64,000 nucleotides of DNA from Rhynchosporium graminicola (Eukaryota; Ascomycota; Leotiomycetes; Helotiales; Ploettnerulaceae): contig FJUW01000025.1 of NCBI GenBank assembly GCA_900074885.1, forward strand, positions 124,001 to 188,000, written 5' to 3'. Positions 12,801 to 25,775 of the stretch are shown one piece after another. The position numbers and the translations under genes are program-made. The notes under the pieces are model-generated. The model did not search any database and was not told where the DNA came from. It was given only the letters and a program-made list of their open reading frames with translations. The first letter of the stretch is position 1, and each line of letters opens with the position of its first letter.

Positions 12801-14670
12801 ATCTGTTATGTCGGGTTACTCTTGTGTTACCGATATCTACGAAAGTCCATTCGAGACTTTGGACCCTGAAAAGTGTCGCAGAAGGCAGATAAATGTTTGG
12901 TTCCCAGAGAAGATCTCGTAGATCGTGCGGCTCCGACCGGGGAACATTTGTGTACAGCTACAACGATGATCATGTAAAATGACGAGGGTTTGGTTCAAGG
13001 ATCGACCGCCAAGACGTCGAAAAGGCGGCTGAGTTTGAGATTCGTGGTACAGGAAGGGGTAGTCCCTTGTTCCTGACAGAACATCGCAAGCAAATCTCGA
13101 ATGAGGAATATTCATCGGAGAACTTTTGTAAGACTACCTGACATTTACCTGCCATGTTCATGTAGGTCACACGATGGCTTGCGGATCAACAGAACTCTGG
13201 TAGTAGTGGCGGCAACTTTGCAGGAATTGTTCGACGAGTTCGGTCGCTGCGCTTATCATGAAAAGCGTTTGGTAGATGCGGAACTAAGCCGGATCGCCCG
13301 GTCCGACTTTGACAGGAGCCAGGCCAGTGGCCGTTGATGCCGTCTCATTTCGATAGACTACCTGCCTAGGCATTTAGGTAATTGTTGTCAGTCTCTTTAG
13401 TGCTTGCTTGATATGAGTTTCTTCAACTCGTCATCCCGCAACGGGTACCACGCGCTACCTTATCTCTGTAACGGACTTACAAGCGCGAGGGCGGCAAAAA
13501 GGCGTCACTGCCAAAGAATTGTGACGATGCACTGTGTAGTCAGTCTCGTCTGAACAAGTCGTCTCCCTTCTAGCGGAAACCACTGGACCTTGGTGCTCCC
13601 CGAGCTGATCCGTTGAGCGCTCATCACCGGGAATTTGAAAATGCTATGAAATTTTCGAGTCTGCAGGGCTTACCTGTCTTCAAAAGCCACTGCATCACTA
13701 CGAGTACTTCTGTGAGAGTGTGTGCAACGAGGAGGTTGTGCATGCGAAGGAACTTGCATATTGGTACTGCCAGAATTACCAGCAGAAAGACGACACTAGG
13801 TGTTCAAATAAGGCAGCTTTCAGCCAGGTGTAGTTGTAAAGCAAGTAACCTTCCATGGTGCGACGAGGCTGTATATGCAGACCGCGTTGCTTCTGAAGAG
13901 GTCCAATAGCATACTATTCCACTCACACCGGTTGATTTTGTTCCAGCATCAACGCAGCAAGTCGTTGGAGCCAACCTTCGCTAACCGAGGGGAAAGGAAA
14001 CTGACCTAGAAATCTACTTGTAATTTTCCGACGAACATGTCTTAGAAATAAACTCTATTGTGTGAAGCGAAAATTGCCCCCTTTTCTCCGAGTCAAGTTT
14101 TGTCCTAATCTATACAAGATCGTCGGCATCTGGAGATATCCAGCCCGACAAGAAAATCGGTAGCAACCTCGGAAAGCAGTTGTTCCAGGACGGCTTCCAG
14201 CACACACAGGTTGCACAGATCACCTCATACTCGAGAAGAGTCGAGAAGGGGAGAGGGAGGAAGCAGGTTAGAAGCCAGTATGAGGGCGGCCTGCCGGCTG
14301 ATACCTCCTCCTCCCATGGGACCGTCGCATGCGCCATTTTACTGCTTGACAGCGGATACACACACACGGCCCCGCGCTTGTAACATGCCTATCCGTGATT
14401 ATTGGCAGAGTTGAGGCTTGTTGTGATGAGTTGTGCAGTGTGCAGTGTGCAGCTTCCTCGAACCTCTTTCTCTTACTCGTCGGAGTAGCTGCGGGCCAGA
14501 ACTTTATCCTGGAACTTGCAATACCGCCATGGTTGCGCAGCAAATGATTCGTGACCTGATCTGCACGAGCTGGAAAGTATCACTCCTTAGCACAGTCACA
14601 TCCATGTCATTTCCAGACAAAATCCCTGTAATGACATTGCGGTTGGCCCGCCTGATAGCAGCACGGTGAT
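9828..14670. other. Gene desert of 4.8 kb
   Basis: Apart from the promoter of the E2 gene at its left edge, no frame longer than about 110 codons occurs and none has a motif or splice-linked extension. Composition is mixed, with A/T-rich parts near 10,150-10,450 and 11,200-11,900. A T-arm-like sequence at about 12,664-12,675 does not fold as a tRNA. I see nothing else I can support. Confidence 0.5.
9968..10000. promoter_or_regulatory. Pair of CACGTG E-boxes upstream of the E2 gene
   Basis: CACGTG palindromes lie at 9968-9973 and 9995-10000, start-to-start spacing 27 bp, about 140-175 bp upstream of the E2 start codon at 9827. Such E-boxes bind bHLH factors (Cbf1 type) in fungi. The assignment as a promoter element is inference from position. 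Confidence 0.4.
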
Positions 14671-16252
14671 ATGTTGGTTAAATTAAGCGACTGGGACAAC
14701 GCATCGATGTCTCACGCAGCACTCGAGCGCATAAGTCACCGGTCTTCCCCCAGTCTTCCTCTTACCAAGCAGTTACCTTTTCCACACACATTCGTACATC
14801 TCCTATGCATGAAATTGTTCATTTTTCCAGAACCTTTATCCTCGACATTGTTGTTTGCGATCACCCGAAATTCTTGGATTTACGCTCCTCTATTGCATCC
14901 GCACTGGTTTTTCTTGTTGCCGCTGGCCACAGTATCTGAACATCTGAAAGATTCCAATCGACTTAGGAGGAGTGCATGCTTTTCTTCCACAGGATCTCAT
15001 TATCCCAATGACTCTTGTTCAAACCCAAACCATTTGCGGGACCATTCACCTGGAAGCCAATATGACAGGATCCAACTCGCTGAAGCAATCCGTCAGGTCC
15101 AAGGACGGAGCCTACAGGTATATTGTTATTTCCTTATTTACAATTGTGTAGTTTTTTGCAGTTTGCACCCAAATTCATGTGGTCCGAAGCTATGTTCGAG
15201 TCTCGGTCGCTTTTCGCGCAACATCAACCATCTGGATCATCTGGATGCCATGAGGAATGCTCCGGATCACCCTATTTGCCCAGGATGTTTCCAAGTTCGG
15301 GGAATTCGTTCTCTGCGTTGTCACAGGCCATCAGGCTGTCCAGGCTATCGTCATATGACACGATCACATGACAAATTATTCAAAATGGTCAAGCGTAGGT
15401 ATCGCCCTGTCCACCCAACGAGGTTTCCTCATGGTACTGTTCGAGGAATTTCCATTGGCCGCATACCCGAGAAATTTTTGATGCCCATCATCTTTCCAGT
15501 GAGGTGTGATAGCTGCCGCTAAATCACGTGCTACATGAGCACTCTCCTTTCTGTTTACATGCACCGGAGTCATGTCTGCTCCCGAGCTGAGGCACCATGA
15601 CAACACTACTCCGGGACGCCTGATATACCGTTGCTTCCTTGCTCATGGACCAAATATCCATGGCTCTATCTTCCCCTCGAGATGCCTTCATCCGGGACTT
15701 CATTCAGGACGCTGCCTCGGATCTTGAAGACTTTCCACGGGACAGATACACATCTGTACCAAGGAATATCCCTCCTTCAGGAAACGAGGCGACTTTGACT
15801 ACCGTCAGGTCACCTTCAACTAGAACACATCACACCAGACAACGACGCTCGTCTTTCAAGGCATCAATTTATGTCATTGTGTACGTACATTTCAGCACTA
15901 GCCGTGTCACGGAGAATTCCAAATTCGATTCTCGAGTCTATACTAACCAAAACTGCTCTTTTCTTGTCTGCAGAGTACCTACCGTGGAATTCATTAACTG
16001 GACTTGGCCTTCCGTGATGACCGTGGACTCGGACCGTGGACTCTCCTGCCCTGGATATGGTCTTCCACAACGACCATCTCATACCTGCTTCTCTTGATTG
16101 GCCCCGCGTTCTTCTCTTCTAGTGTCTATTGGACGTGACTGTCGAACCGGATTCCCTCTGACCATAAGGTCCGTCTAATGTTGGTTTGTGTACCTACATC
16201 TTCCGAAGTCGAGGGTGTATCCACTGACACTTGACATTCTAGGCTTCCTGAT
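14671..16252 (+). other. Probable leader or unresolved 5' exons of the C2H2 gene
   Basis: This stretch is C/T-rich and transcribed-looking on the plus strand. It contains plausible introns: one with donor GTATAT at about 15,119 and acceptor TTTTTTGCAG at about 15,166, and one with a GTACGT donor near 15,883, a TACTAAC branch near 15,943 and acceptor CTGCAG near 15,973. Frames stay open across these splices. For example, the frame from 15,645 continues through the second intron, and a further GTCCGT...CATTCTAG splice joins in frame to the codons preceding 16,253. I could not choose a single start, so these are listed as possible 5' exons or a spliced leader rather than as coding sequence. Confidence 0.35.
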
Positions 16253-18242
16253 ATGAGATGTTGTGCTCGTTGTTTTTCGTTCATTACTCGTTGCGATCGT
16301 TTTGAATTTTTGAGAGTGGAAGCACAGAACACTAACCCATTATCCAACAGCGGTTTCTCTTTCCACAACGGATCACAATTTGCCCATGAAATTTCTTTGA
16401 ACCAAACAGAACCTATCCAGGGTCAAGACAGTGGACATCTCTGGAAATTTGAAGGTCAACAGTACTTGAATCAGGCTCCAGTTACATCCCACGGACTTAT
16501 CCACACCGGACTTCGTGATCCTTTCAGCTCTTTCAATCATGCTCAGGCGGGTAAGACAGGTCAATATGATGACCATATTTCGTTTCCTGGCTCTTCTGGC
16601 GTTCAGTGGAACAACGAGCTTACTCCCAAGCTGGAATCCGTGGCAATGTCCCGGAATGTTTCTCAGGATTCCGTCGGAGCCCAATCACAGAGGACTACTA
16701 ACTCTTATGATCAAAGCCGATCAGCGAGGATGTACCCCAGCGTATCCCAGATGACATACCACATGTCGTCTGCAAGGTCAGATGTGACTGTCAGGTCCAA
16801 CAGTCCTGATAGCTCTGCTCTTTATACTCCCACACAGCAGATGGAAACGCAAGTATTTGACAATTTCCCATACACAGGAGATGACTTCCCCGAGACCCAG
16901 TCTACGTTGCACAGAGGATCAACAGCAAGCAGCATTAATACGTGTCCCCTTGTTTCTTTGTCCGTAGACCCTTCATACCCTGTGTACGCAACTTCTGGTA
17001 CCGAATCATTCATGCCCACGGTATCGAGTTCCGTTGCTGCTCAAGGTCCAATTCCGGGGGATACCATGTTGTATCAGACCAGTACAATTTTGGAGTCTCC
17101 TATACTGTGGGACAACGGTCCTGGCTACCCGGAGTCTCAAAGATCTTCCCCAATCCTGCTGGAAGATCCTTCGTGGCCCATCCTATCCCAACAAGAGGCA
17201 TCATCGATGGCCAATGGTCCATTTCAACACTCGCCGAGTGCTGGAAGCATATCTCCAAGGTATGTACAGGACTCTATAGATTTGGCAGACTTGCTCCCTT
17301 ACACAACGACTGGTGACAGGGTAGTGAGAAAGCGCATGGGGCCCCGCGTTTCCAAGGTCAACAGCGATATGGCCGCCCTAAATCAGGGAGAGTACGGAGC
17401 AAGTGAAGTTCCAGATGAGTCCATTAAAATGGGCAGCCGCCCCAATGTGGATCTGGATAATACTGCCCGGGACCATCCCTTGTATCATAACGTCACAGCA
17501 CATGACGATGGACTTTACCATTGCCCCTGGGAGAAAGATCCACAATCAAATTGCCAACACAAGCCTGAGAAGCTCAAGTGTAACTACGAGTACGATCCTT
17601 CTGTCCTTTTCCTCTCTTGCAAAAGCTAACCACATGACCTGTGCCAGCAAATTTGTCGATTCCCATCTAAAGCCATACAAATGCAAGGTCTCTGCCTGCA
17701 AGGATCTTCAATTCTCTTCCACTGCGTGCCTTCTGCGTCATGAGCGCGAGGCTCACGGACTACATGGACATGGCGACAAGCCATTCCTCTGCAGCTATGA
17801 GAACTGTGAGCGAGGAGCTCCTGGAAATGGCTTTCCACGCCATTGGAATCTCCGTGACCACATGAAGCGTGTCCACAATGATCCTGGACAGGTTCCGACC
17901 AAGAGCAATGCATCCGCATCTCCACCACCCTCTGGACCCAAGAGCAAGAAGCGTAAGGCTGACAGTGTTGAACCATCCATCACTGACAAAGCTCCGAAGA
18001 GGGTTGCTACACCACCAGTTGTTGCATGTCTGCCACAGGAACCAAGTTTGATTGATCGTTACCAGGAGAAGCACCAGTCGCTCCTAGCGCTCGTGAGCAA
18101 GCTCGGTGATCCCACAAATCAAGAGAACATAGGATTGCTCCGTAGTGCAATGGATTGTATCAAGGTAATGGCGCATGCTACCCAGCGGATCAAGACCGCC
18201 CCGAGTGCGGAACAAGACATATTAGCCCAGCAATCCGGCTGA
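16253..18242 (+). CDS. C2H2 zinc-finger transcription factor
   Basis: Two certain exons, 16253-17589 and 17648-18242, encode 643 residues from the first in-frame ATG; the true N-terminus may lie upstream. The 58-bp intron has donor GTACGA, a CTAAC branch and acceptor GCCAG, and joins CNY to DKFVDSHL in frame. The first 400 residues are Ser/Gln/Pro-rich and disordered, like an activation region. The C-terminal region carries fingers: CKVSAC...RHEREAH (C-x4-C, H-x4-H) and CSYENC...HWNLRDHMKRVH, preceded by a less regular Cys/His block (CPWEKDPQSNC, HKPEKLKC). A basic patch follows (KSKKRKA, likely nuclear import), then a C-terminal helical segment. It resembles the many uncharacterised C2H2 proteins of Pezizomycotina. 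The targets cannot be read from the sequence. Confidence 0.8.
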
Positions 18243-21241
18243 AGGATGACGACATATATCTAGACGACCAAGAAACACTGTAAGTGCTCGCGCCTGATCT
18301 CCTGTCCACCTTGGATATTTGGTACCCTTTCTAACACCTGACGCGACCAGATGACCTGCAAGATGGAGATGGCCACTGCAAACCTGACATGCCACGGAGA
18401 TAGTACAGCGTTCCCAGTCGCGTACTTACCTCTCCATCGGATATCGACAGTTATAGTCATGTCCCAGTCATGCACACAAGCCACAGGATACAGCCGCAGG
18501 AGCAAACCATGGATTATTCAGGATGATGATGCCGGACATATTCCCGTGGACAAGCCGTATGGATTCCCATGGATCGTTGCCGGAACTCCTGTCCGTATGG
18601 ACTGTGATGTCTGGATCTTTGATAATATCACAAGATGGCATGATGAGGAAACGAGTGTGGCTTCGGCCTACGTTCGTCTGCAGGAGGAGGTATAATTGCT
18701 TTGAGGTGGAGTTGCGCGGTAGATTTGGTTTTTGTTCGCTGTTCACGTAGCTGTTTGTTTTTTCTCTCATGAAATGGCAGGAAAGGGGGGAAAGGAAAAA
18801 TGCGAGATGTTGTTGCTGCTGCTGTCGTCGCCTTAGAGGAGGATACCATCGGATCAAGATCGGAAGATCCTCACTGTCGCGTAGTTGGGGAGGAAAAAGT
18901 CGGTGGTTGAGTTCATTTTTTAGATAGGGCGTAATTCACTTTGGTGTTTCCAAATCATGTCCACTACGGTCGACAATGGTCCTTGGGAGTTCACTGCCAT
19001 TTACATGTCCATGTTTTGGAAACATAACCATACGCACGAAAGTCGTCCTCGTTGATGCAACCAGCCCATCTCTCTCTACCCAGGTAAGTAGGTATCAGTC
19101 ATCATATGCCATCTCCAATCATCGCCCAGCGATACACGTAGAAGACACAACGGTAAAACGTACGTATTTGATGTCAGGGCATGAGTCTGCTTTTGAGATA
19201 GTACGAATGTAGAAGAATTGAAACGAGCAAATAAGTAGCGATGGCGTCTCAGGAGCACTACCACAGACGTCACTTGGTAAATGCATTACAAATGTCATTG
19301 TAATTCAGCCAATGCCACCAAGTGGCCCAACAAGCATACATCGACATAATCTCGGTCTCCACCTAGCCCACTCCTTCCTAGCGCTCCAATTCTCTCCCTT
19401 GCAAAAGGAGGTCTTCATGATGTCTAGATGACCCGCTGGATTTCCACTCAAAGAATAGTAATAATGATTGATATTTGGTCAATACATTCCAAACACGCTA
19501 TTGCCAATTTCCACTCCCAAGATTAGATATTTGAACCATTTTGAGGATAGACAGGCAAGACCGGGGCTTATATATCTGCAATCGAGGACTGTCAAGTATT
19601 CAGAACCGTTGTTGGCGCTGCTCGACTTGACGACGATATTGCAGAGAACGTATCCATTGAGCCTTGCACCAAAAGTTCAGATTCACAAGCTCATTCGTTC
19701 TTTCACATAATCTGATTTCGATTAGCTCCTTGAGTGATGATAAAAGTGCGTCGTCAAGACTCAGGTTCAAAAGCTCCTGATAACAAGTCTATTTCTGGCG
19801 ATGTAGATATGTGGCCACAGTGGTATAGAAAAGCTTAGACTGAAATTAAGATTGAATATTATGCACGAAACGAATTAACCACCAAATAAAGCAAGACTAC
19901 AAACCACTTCTAGTGAGGCGGAAGATCAATCTGACCGAGAAGCAAGTAGTCTGTTAGAACCCGATAACCATGTTATGATCTAAAAGAGGCTCGCCGTGAC
20001 GCAGAACGTGGGCGATTTATGCCTGAAAGCTCTTCTTGATTATACGCTGTCGTTGAGAGTTTCGTTTGCTTTTTGGCTGCAGGTGAAGAGATGGGGGATA
20101 CTTGTGAAGATGATGTGATGCTGATTTTACTTATCCATGGAACTTATCTAAATCCTCTGTAGGAAGCGGCTTAGGACTTCCACGATGATGTCTTCCAAGG
20201 AGGCCCTGGAAAATAAAATTTATCTGAGCATTGAAGAGACATTTTGCAGAGCATTGTATTTCTCGAGCCAAAAACTCTCAAAGATGCTACCACAGCGATC
20301 ACTCCATGTATCATTCTTCACTGTCATCAGGAACTACTGGGTAATACGGCATCTAATCCAGTTGTATTCGACGTCAACAAGATCTTGTATTTTTTTCCTT
20401 GGATAATTCATGAAAGTAACAAAATCATCACAGAGCTACATTGAATAAGTTATTTTAAGTCACGAAAGCAAGGGAGTCTATCCAGAGAACAATTTAACTT
20501 ACGGACGGATTGTTTGGCTCTGTGCACCAGAATGAAGGAACATATAACAACACTTGGCTTCTTTTGATTGGACTTGATGTCAGACAGTCTCGTTATAGTC
20601 TATGACCGCTTTTTCGGAGAAAGACTGTGGCTCTCTGGGCCTGAATGAATTCCTACTGTCGAGCTTTTTGCTTTTCGTTAAGCCTGGGAAATACCAAGCA
20701 ACACTGTTGCGAAGATATGGGTCTTGGTGTGGATCAGGTGACTGTAGTCACGTGCATAGTCCGTGCGGATATTCCTAGATAATACCTTTAGTTAACTCTC
20801 CATAGTAATTAGTACTGCAATATAACTAATAACATTCAACTACTCTATGCCTTACTCTGAAGATCAACGTAACCTTGCGATAAACACTATGATGCAGCGT
20901 CGGCTAATTGAAAATTGTTTGTTGACTTAGGTTTTCACTTGTTGGTTGGCCCGACTCCGGTTACGCGATCTACCACGAGTATGGTTTCGCACTCCAGCTC
21001 TTAATAGTAATAAGAAGATATTATCCCAACTACTATGATTGATTTATACATAAATGAATTGTCTGTGATATTCTTGTCACAAATGCACCATAAAGGTTCA
21101 AGGTTGAGCTTGCCATCAAGGCCAAGCTCGGGAGAAGCCAAGCTTTACCCGACAGGGGTAGTCAGCCTTGTCATCAAGCCGATGCAAGCCAGCGATTCGA
21201 ATATCCAACTTCGACCCCTCCGCGCAACAACAATCACAATC
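18243..21241. other. Intergenic, 3 kb
   Basis: Beyond the 3'-UTR intron of the C2H2 gene I see no supportable gene. The 18351-18695 plus frame has no motif. The part from 19,700 to 21,000 is A/T-rich with several long A or T runs and no frame above 80 codons. The last 150 bp (about 21,090-21,241) lie in the leader of the next gene. Confidence 0.5.
18280..18350 (+). other. Probable intron in the 3' untranslated region
   Basis: GTAAGT at 18280, a CTGAC branch about 18,338-18,342 and acceptor CCAG at 18350 make a good 71-bp fungal intron 38 bp after the C2H2 stop codon. An intron this near the stop could be a normal 3'-UTR intron, or could mark a second product (a 114-codon plus frame starts at 18351 right after the acceptor). 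Confidence 0.5.
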
Positions 21242-22294
21242 ATGGCCCGCCTATCATCTGCAAATGCGCCCGACCTCACAACCATAAACTTGACTCGCCT
21301 ACTTGCGCGACTTCAACAAACCCTCATAAGTCCCGACTCCGTCACAGAAGCGCGGTTGCGAACGAGTTTCGAAAGAGAGAAAGTGGGAACAGTGAGTCAA
21401 CTATTGAACGGAAAAGGGGACCGTTTCTGATAGAGATTTACAGAATATTGAATATGCAAGAACTTTGCTGGTCAGGCTCGAGCAGGATGCGCTGAGTATC
21501 AAGGTACAATCGAAGAAGCATGAGGTGCAAGCGGATCTGGTGTCGAAACGAGAGACGATTCAAAGACTTGCTGAAAGGCTGGAAGAGTTAAACGAGGTAT
21601 GGCCTTCATCTGGATGATATCTCTGCTACGTACTTACATGATACAGCTCGGTGACTTCGGATCAGGAGAAGAGGATTCATCAGAAGGCGAGGACCTCATG
21701 GGCGAGGATACCCCATCGGAAGAGACAGACTCCCGCGCAGACAACTTAGATCCTACATCTTCAACTTCCCCTTTTCCACTGCAATCTAAATCTCCGCCCC
21801 TTATACCACAACCAGAACCACAACCACACCCACAAACCCGTGCCCCGCCTTCCACAGTTCAATCCGAACCCGAACCCCACTCCGCCCTCCGGGCGCGCAA
21901 CAAAAAGGACGCTCAAGCCCGCGCCGAACTCCTGACTCCCGCCTCAACCAGCACAGGCATCTCAACGGCTACCACCGAAGCCATGCTAACACACAACCGG
22001 ACCGAGCAAGAGAATCTCACAGGGTCGTTACTAGCGATGGCGTCAGCTTTGAAGGAGTCCTCTCGAGCCTTCGCTATGTCACTGGAAGAAGAGAAGAGCG
22101 TGCTTGATAGTGCAGTATCTGGATTGGACAAGAATGAGCTTGGGTTAGAGGCTGCGCAGCGGCGAATGGGATATCTAAGGACGATGACGGAGGGGAAGGG
22201 CTGGTGGGGACGGATGATGATGTATGCTTGGATTGCCGGACTGATGGTGCTGGCGATTTTGCTGGTCTTTGTTATGCCCAAGCTTAGATTTTGA
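21242..22294 (+). CDS. USE1: Use1-type Q-SNARE, ER-Golgi retrograde transport
   Basis: Three exons, 21242-21391, 21444-21596 and 21647-22294, encode 316 residues; introns are 52 and 50 bp, both phase 0. The first 100 residues are helical (NLTRLLARLQQTL, then EEL-rich helices) as in the Use1 N-terminal region. A Pro/Ser/Glu-rich spacer follows (residues about 102-190). Residues about 200-285 carry the SNARE-like coiled coil: a hydrophobic heptad helix from TEAMLTHNRTEQENLTGSL through LDSAVSGLDKNELGLE. A single C-terminal membrane span (MYAWIAGLMVLAILLVFVM) ends four residues before the stop, so it is a tail-anchored protein. In yeast Use1 works on the ER with Sec20 and Ufe1 in fusion of COPI vesicles from the Golgi. 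The start used is the ATG with the best context; an upstream in-frame ATG at 21035 would add 69 non-protein-like residues. Confidence 0.85.
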
Positions 22295-23010
22295 ATGCGG
22301 CTGGTAGGGACACTTTTGCAGCTGTGTTGTGTGTATTTTGGTATAAGTGTATAGGTTTCGATCAGGAGTTTGGGCGTGAATAGATGGGAGGTTGCTGATG
22401 GATGTCTTAACGATTCTGCATTTTTAGATACCATACCCTTTTCAACTAGCAATGTAACAAATTTTTACCTTTTTTTTTGGAAACCTTTGCATGGGACTAT
22501 GGAATGTGCTATCTAGCTTTCGATTGCGTGAGATGCGCTAAGAGTATGAAGTTTGTTGACAAATGCATCCGTCCCTCCCCTGTTCCTATATGGTAATCGC
22601 TTTATGCAGAAAAATTGAGCCCCAAATGAAGCCTTGTTGAAAGACTCTTCGTACAGTCCTCCTTGAGAACCCTTGACGCCCTATTCGTAGGAGGCAATAT
22701 CGTTGTCGAATGATTGGCACCGATATATCGCGAAGACCGAATCACAGCCTCCACAAGCAACTCCTATGTCGTCGTGAAGAGCAACAATGACGGTGTAGAA
22801 CAGCCGTTCTGGAGAGACCCGAGTGCCTTCCGCCCTGCCCTCATTCGCAGGATTGAAATGCCATCCACTATCAACGTCGAAAGATCCGAAATGTGAAAAA
22901 AAGATAAAGTCGATAAAGTGACTCCCCTTTACTGCAGATCGCCTAGTCTGCGATAAATCACTTCGCCGCCATCTTTAGCTCAAGTGTAATTTGTAAAGCA
23001 TGGTACGAGA
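22295..23010. other. Intergenic between convergent genes
   Basis: Holds the 3' ends of the USE1 and BRCT/WGR genes. A poly-T run of ten lies at about 22,470-22,479. Nothing else supportable. Confidence 0.5.
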
Positions 23011-24507
23011 TCAGGACTTGTCATCTCTCCACGGGTTACCTTCATCGCTCGAGTCGGTAACAGCGCCATGTGGCAGTCCACCCGTCATACCAACCAGGCT
23101 ATCAGCTTGAGAAGGCGTATCTCTCGATGATGCCAGCGTTTCGTCCGAATCGGAAAATTGGCTAGGTTCATCTGAAGATATCGAGATGGCGACATTCAAC
23201 TCATCCCCAGGATTGATCGAGCGTTCTCGATTTCCGGGAAACTCGTATTGAACCACCTCGTAGTCTTTATTACTCAGATCATCGCTGACCTGGTCGTCGT
23301 CGCCAACTTCGCTGTCGGTATCATATCCCACATCTTCAATTTGAGCACCCTCAATCGGCGCCTGCCTATATTCTGGTCTCACGTAGCCATATGGGAGAAG
23401 ACCGACCGGACGACCATTGATTGGAGGAAGGTATTTGAAGAAGGCGAATTCGATCTCCTTCCCGTTTTCGATTCTCCTAGGAATAATGCGCTCAAGGCGG
23501 TCATCCCAATCAATGCCTGTCTTCTCCTTGAAGAATTTCTGGAAGCAGCGAAAGGCGTTAGCGAAAGTCATAGGCTGGCAATCTTGACGGTAGCAAGTGA
23601 TGGGCCTGTGGCTGCGAGAGAGTTTGGCTCCGAACATATAGATGGGCGGGAATTTGTTGTGAGATTCGAAGAGCTATCGAAAGTCAGTGGATAACCCGGA
23701 TTGAGCGTATCTTAATGTTTTGAATGTCGGAAGTCACATCGGGAACATAAATAACATAAACTTTCAAAAACATACGTATAAGGTATACTTTTCAATCATG
23801 ATTTTTCCATCGAGCCGGATTCGTGAAAGCATGACTTTGTACTCAAAGGCTTCAGTATCGTAGTAGATATGGTATAGATCTATTTGTCTATAGTTAGCCC
23901 TTTTAGAGAAAGGTCCTGATGGGTATGACCTACTGCTGTTTGACAGTTCTCGAGAAACTCGTACTCCATCCTCGAAATTCTTCCTATGCTCACGAATTTT
24001 CTCGGCGCCCATCTTCTTGAGATTCATGATCGTCCGATCAAGGCTATATGGCTTCTCCTTGAGTAGCCTCTTGGGTTTGCGTTGCAGGCAATCCTCGATC
24101 CAATCAAAGACAACGATCTGGCATTTTTCAGTGCCCAATTTCCAAGCTTTACGGACTATTTAAAAGCGGATGTGTCAGTAATGTCGCCACTTGATTTGAA
24201 GACATAGAGATGACTTACCTTGCGTGCCTCCCTTCTTATACTCCTCGATGCTGCAAATAAGATGGGTCGTATCATTTGTTACCTCTTTCTCGTAAGTTCC
24301 TCCGTGGTATTTGATCCACCTCGAGATCTCCTCTAGGCTAGTCTCGCCCTTGACGTTCTTCAAAATGCCCGCCGATGACATCGTAAGTCCCCGAAATATC
24401 TGCTTCTCCAGCTTCTCATTTTTCACTTTGCGCGCGGTGATAGGATTCGGTGCAATTTTCTTTACCCCCACACAGGGCTTCTTGTGAAAGGCTTTGGCTG
24501 GTGCCAT
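23011..24507 (-). CDS. BRCT and WGR-like domain protein
   Basis: Three exons on the minus strand: 24507-24219, 24155-23776 and 23673-23011, giving 443 residues; introns are 63 and 102 bp, both with CTGAC branches. Residues about 30-130 form a BRCT domain: the first strand and helix (LTMSSAGILKNVKGETSL), GGTYEKEVTNDTTHLIC, then WKLGTEKCQIVVFDWIEDCL with the conserved Trp. Residues about 170-270 resemble a WGR domain, with DLYHIYYDTEAFEYKVML, YTLYLFESHNKFPPIYMFG and FQKFFKEKTGIDWDDR. The C-terminal 110 residues are acidic and Ser-rich, without a fold. BRCT plus WGR is seen in fungal proteins related to PARP architecture, but no ADP-ribosyltransferase catalytic domain is present. A role in DNA damage signalling is a family-based guess. 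The start MAPAKAFHKK is basic. Confidence 0.83.
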
Positions 24508-25775
24508 AACGTCGAGAATTAGGATATTGTGTGCTGTAGTTACTTTCACTGTATGATTCGAGAAGCGTTGTCGAGTCTGGATCGTGGAGTGGATGAGTGG
24601 TGATATCAGATAGAGAGCTAAGCAATGCAATGGACTTGACGACTTTCAGTACCTGACCATTAAAGGAGAGTTGAGCGTAAGCTGCAGTATCGGATGTAGG
24701 CTGAGAGAGGACAATCCAGATGGAAGAATAGACGAATATGTCGCGAAGAATGCTGATACTTGGATGCTGTTATTTGGATGCTGATTGTTTAGGTGGTAGC
24801 GGAGTGAGCGTGTGTGCTTGGTGGAACGATGTCCTGTGAGCGCTATGAAAGGTAGATGAGTTTAAGAAAATGGGTGGTAGTTAAGTCGGAAAGTGGTCGT
24901 GTAGGATGAGAGGGTATGATTTTCCGTTTCGCAGAATGCTCGAAGGGCTCGACCAGCTGAGTTTGCGTAACAAGTACAAACTGGCCCGAAAAGTGAAAGA
25001 TTGAGGATTGTCAAGAGAATTGTTCTTGATCAAAGGTCTGGTTGGCACTGGATGGGTGCCTAAGTACGAATCCAAGATAGCGAAGAAGTGGATACTTGAT
25101 GGGGAAGTAGGCGTTCTTGGGGAGTCTCGTGCTGAAGATGGCTGGTTTATAATCTTTTTAAAACTGTCAAAACTGGAAGGAGCACCAACGGCCTTACTGG
25201 TGTACGTAGGTGAGTGAATATTGGTCACATCTTTGCAGGTGAGGATGCTCTTCGCTAGACTTGGCAGAGGTCAAGTAACAACTATGTTAACACCGAGCAC
25301 TTTCTCAACTGCAAATGCATCTTGCATTTCCAGCATGCTACAAGACTACACTGAGAGCCCTGCAATACGCAACGACTGCAACATGATCTCCAATCCAATG
25401 ATAGTGAAGCTAGATAGTATTCTCCGGGAAGTTAAGACGATTGCACCGATTAGTTCGTGTACAGCAGAGGCACTCCTTACTAGCAATCTTTCGATACATA
25501 AAATCCAACACATATAATTACAGATTCCAGAATAAACCAACACTCGTTGCTGAGTTGATATGAAGGTGGCCGTGTGAGTAACTCATTCACATCTACTAAA
25601 TCGTCATAGTTCTTTCGAAATCGCCTCCACCTAGACACTGGTCTTGCCTGGCTACATGTCTCAAAAAACTTCCAAGGCTCCTAGAGCCGAAAATGACACA
25701 TAGGGCTGGACAAAGATGCTTATCGCAGGATGATAAGTGTCAAGACACAGTCATAATTCATTCCGGCCGAGTCCT
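24508..25775. other. Intergenic, 1.3 kb
   Basis: This is upstream of the BRCT/WGR gene and downstream of trpC. No frame has domain or splice support. The minus frame at 24881-25228 and the plus frame at 25221-25517 look random in composition. Confidence 0.5.
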
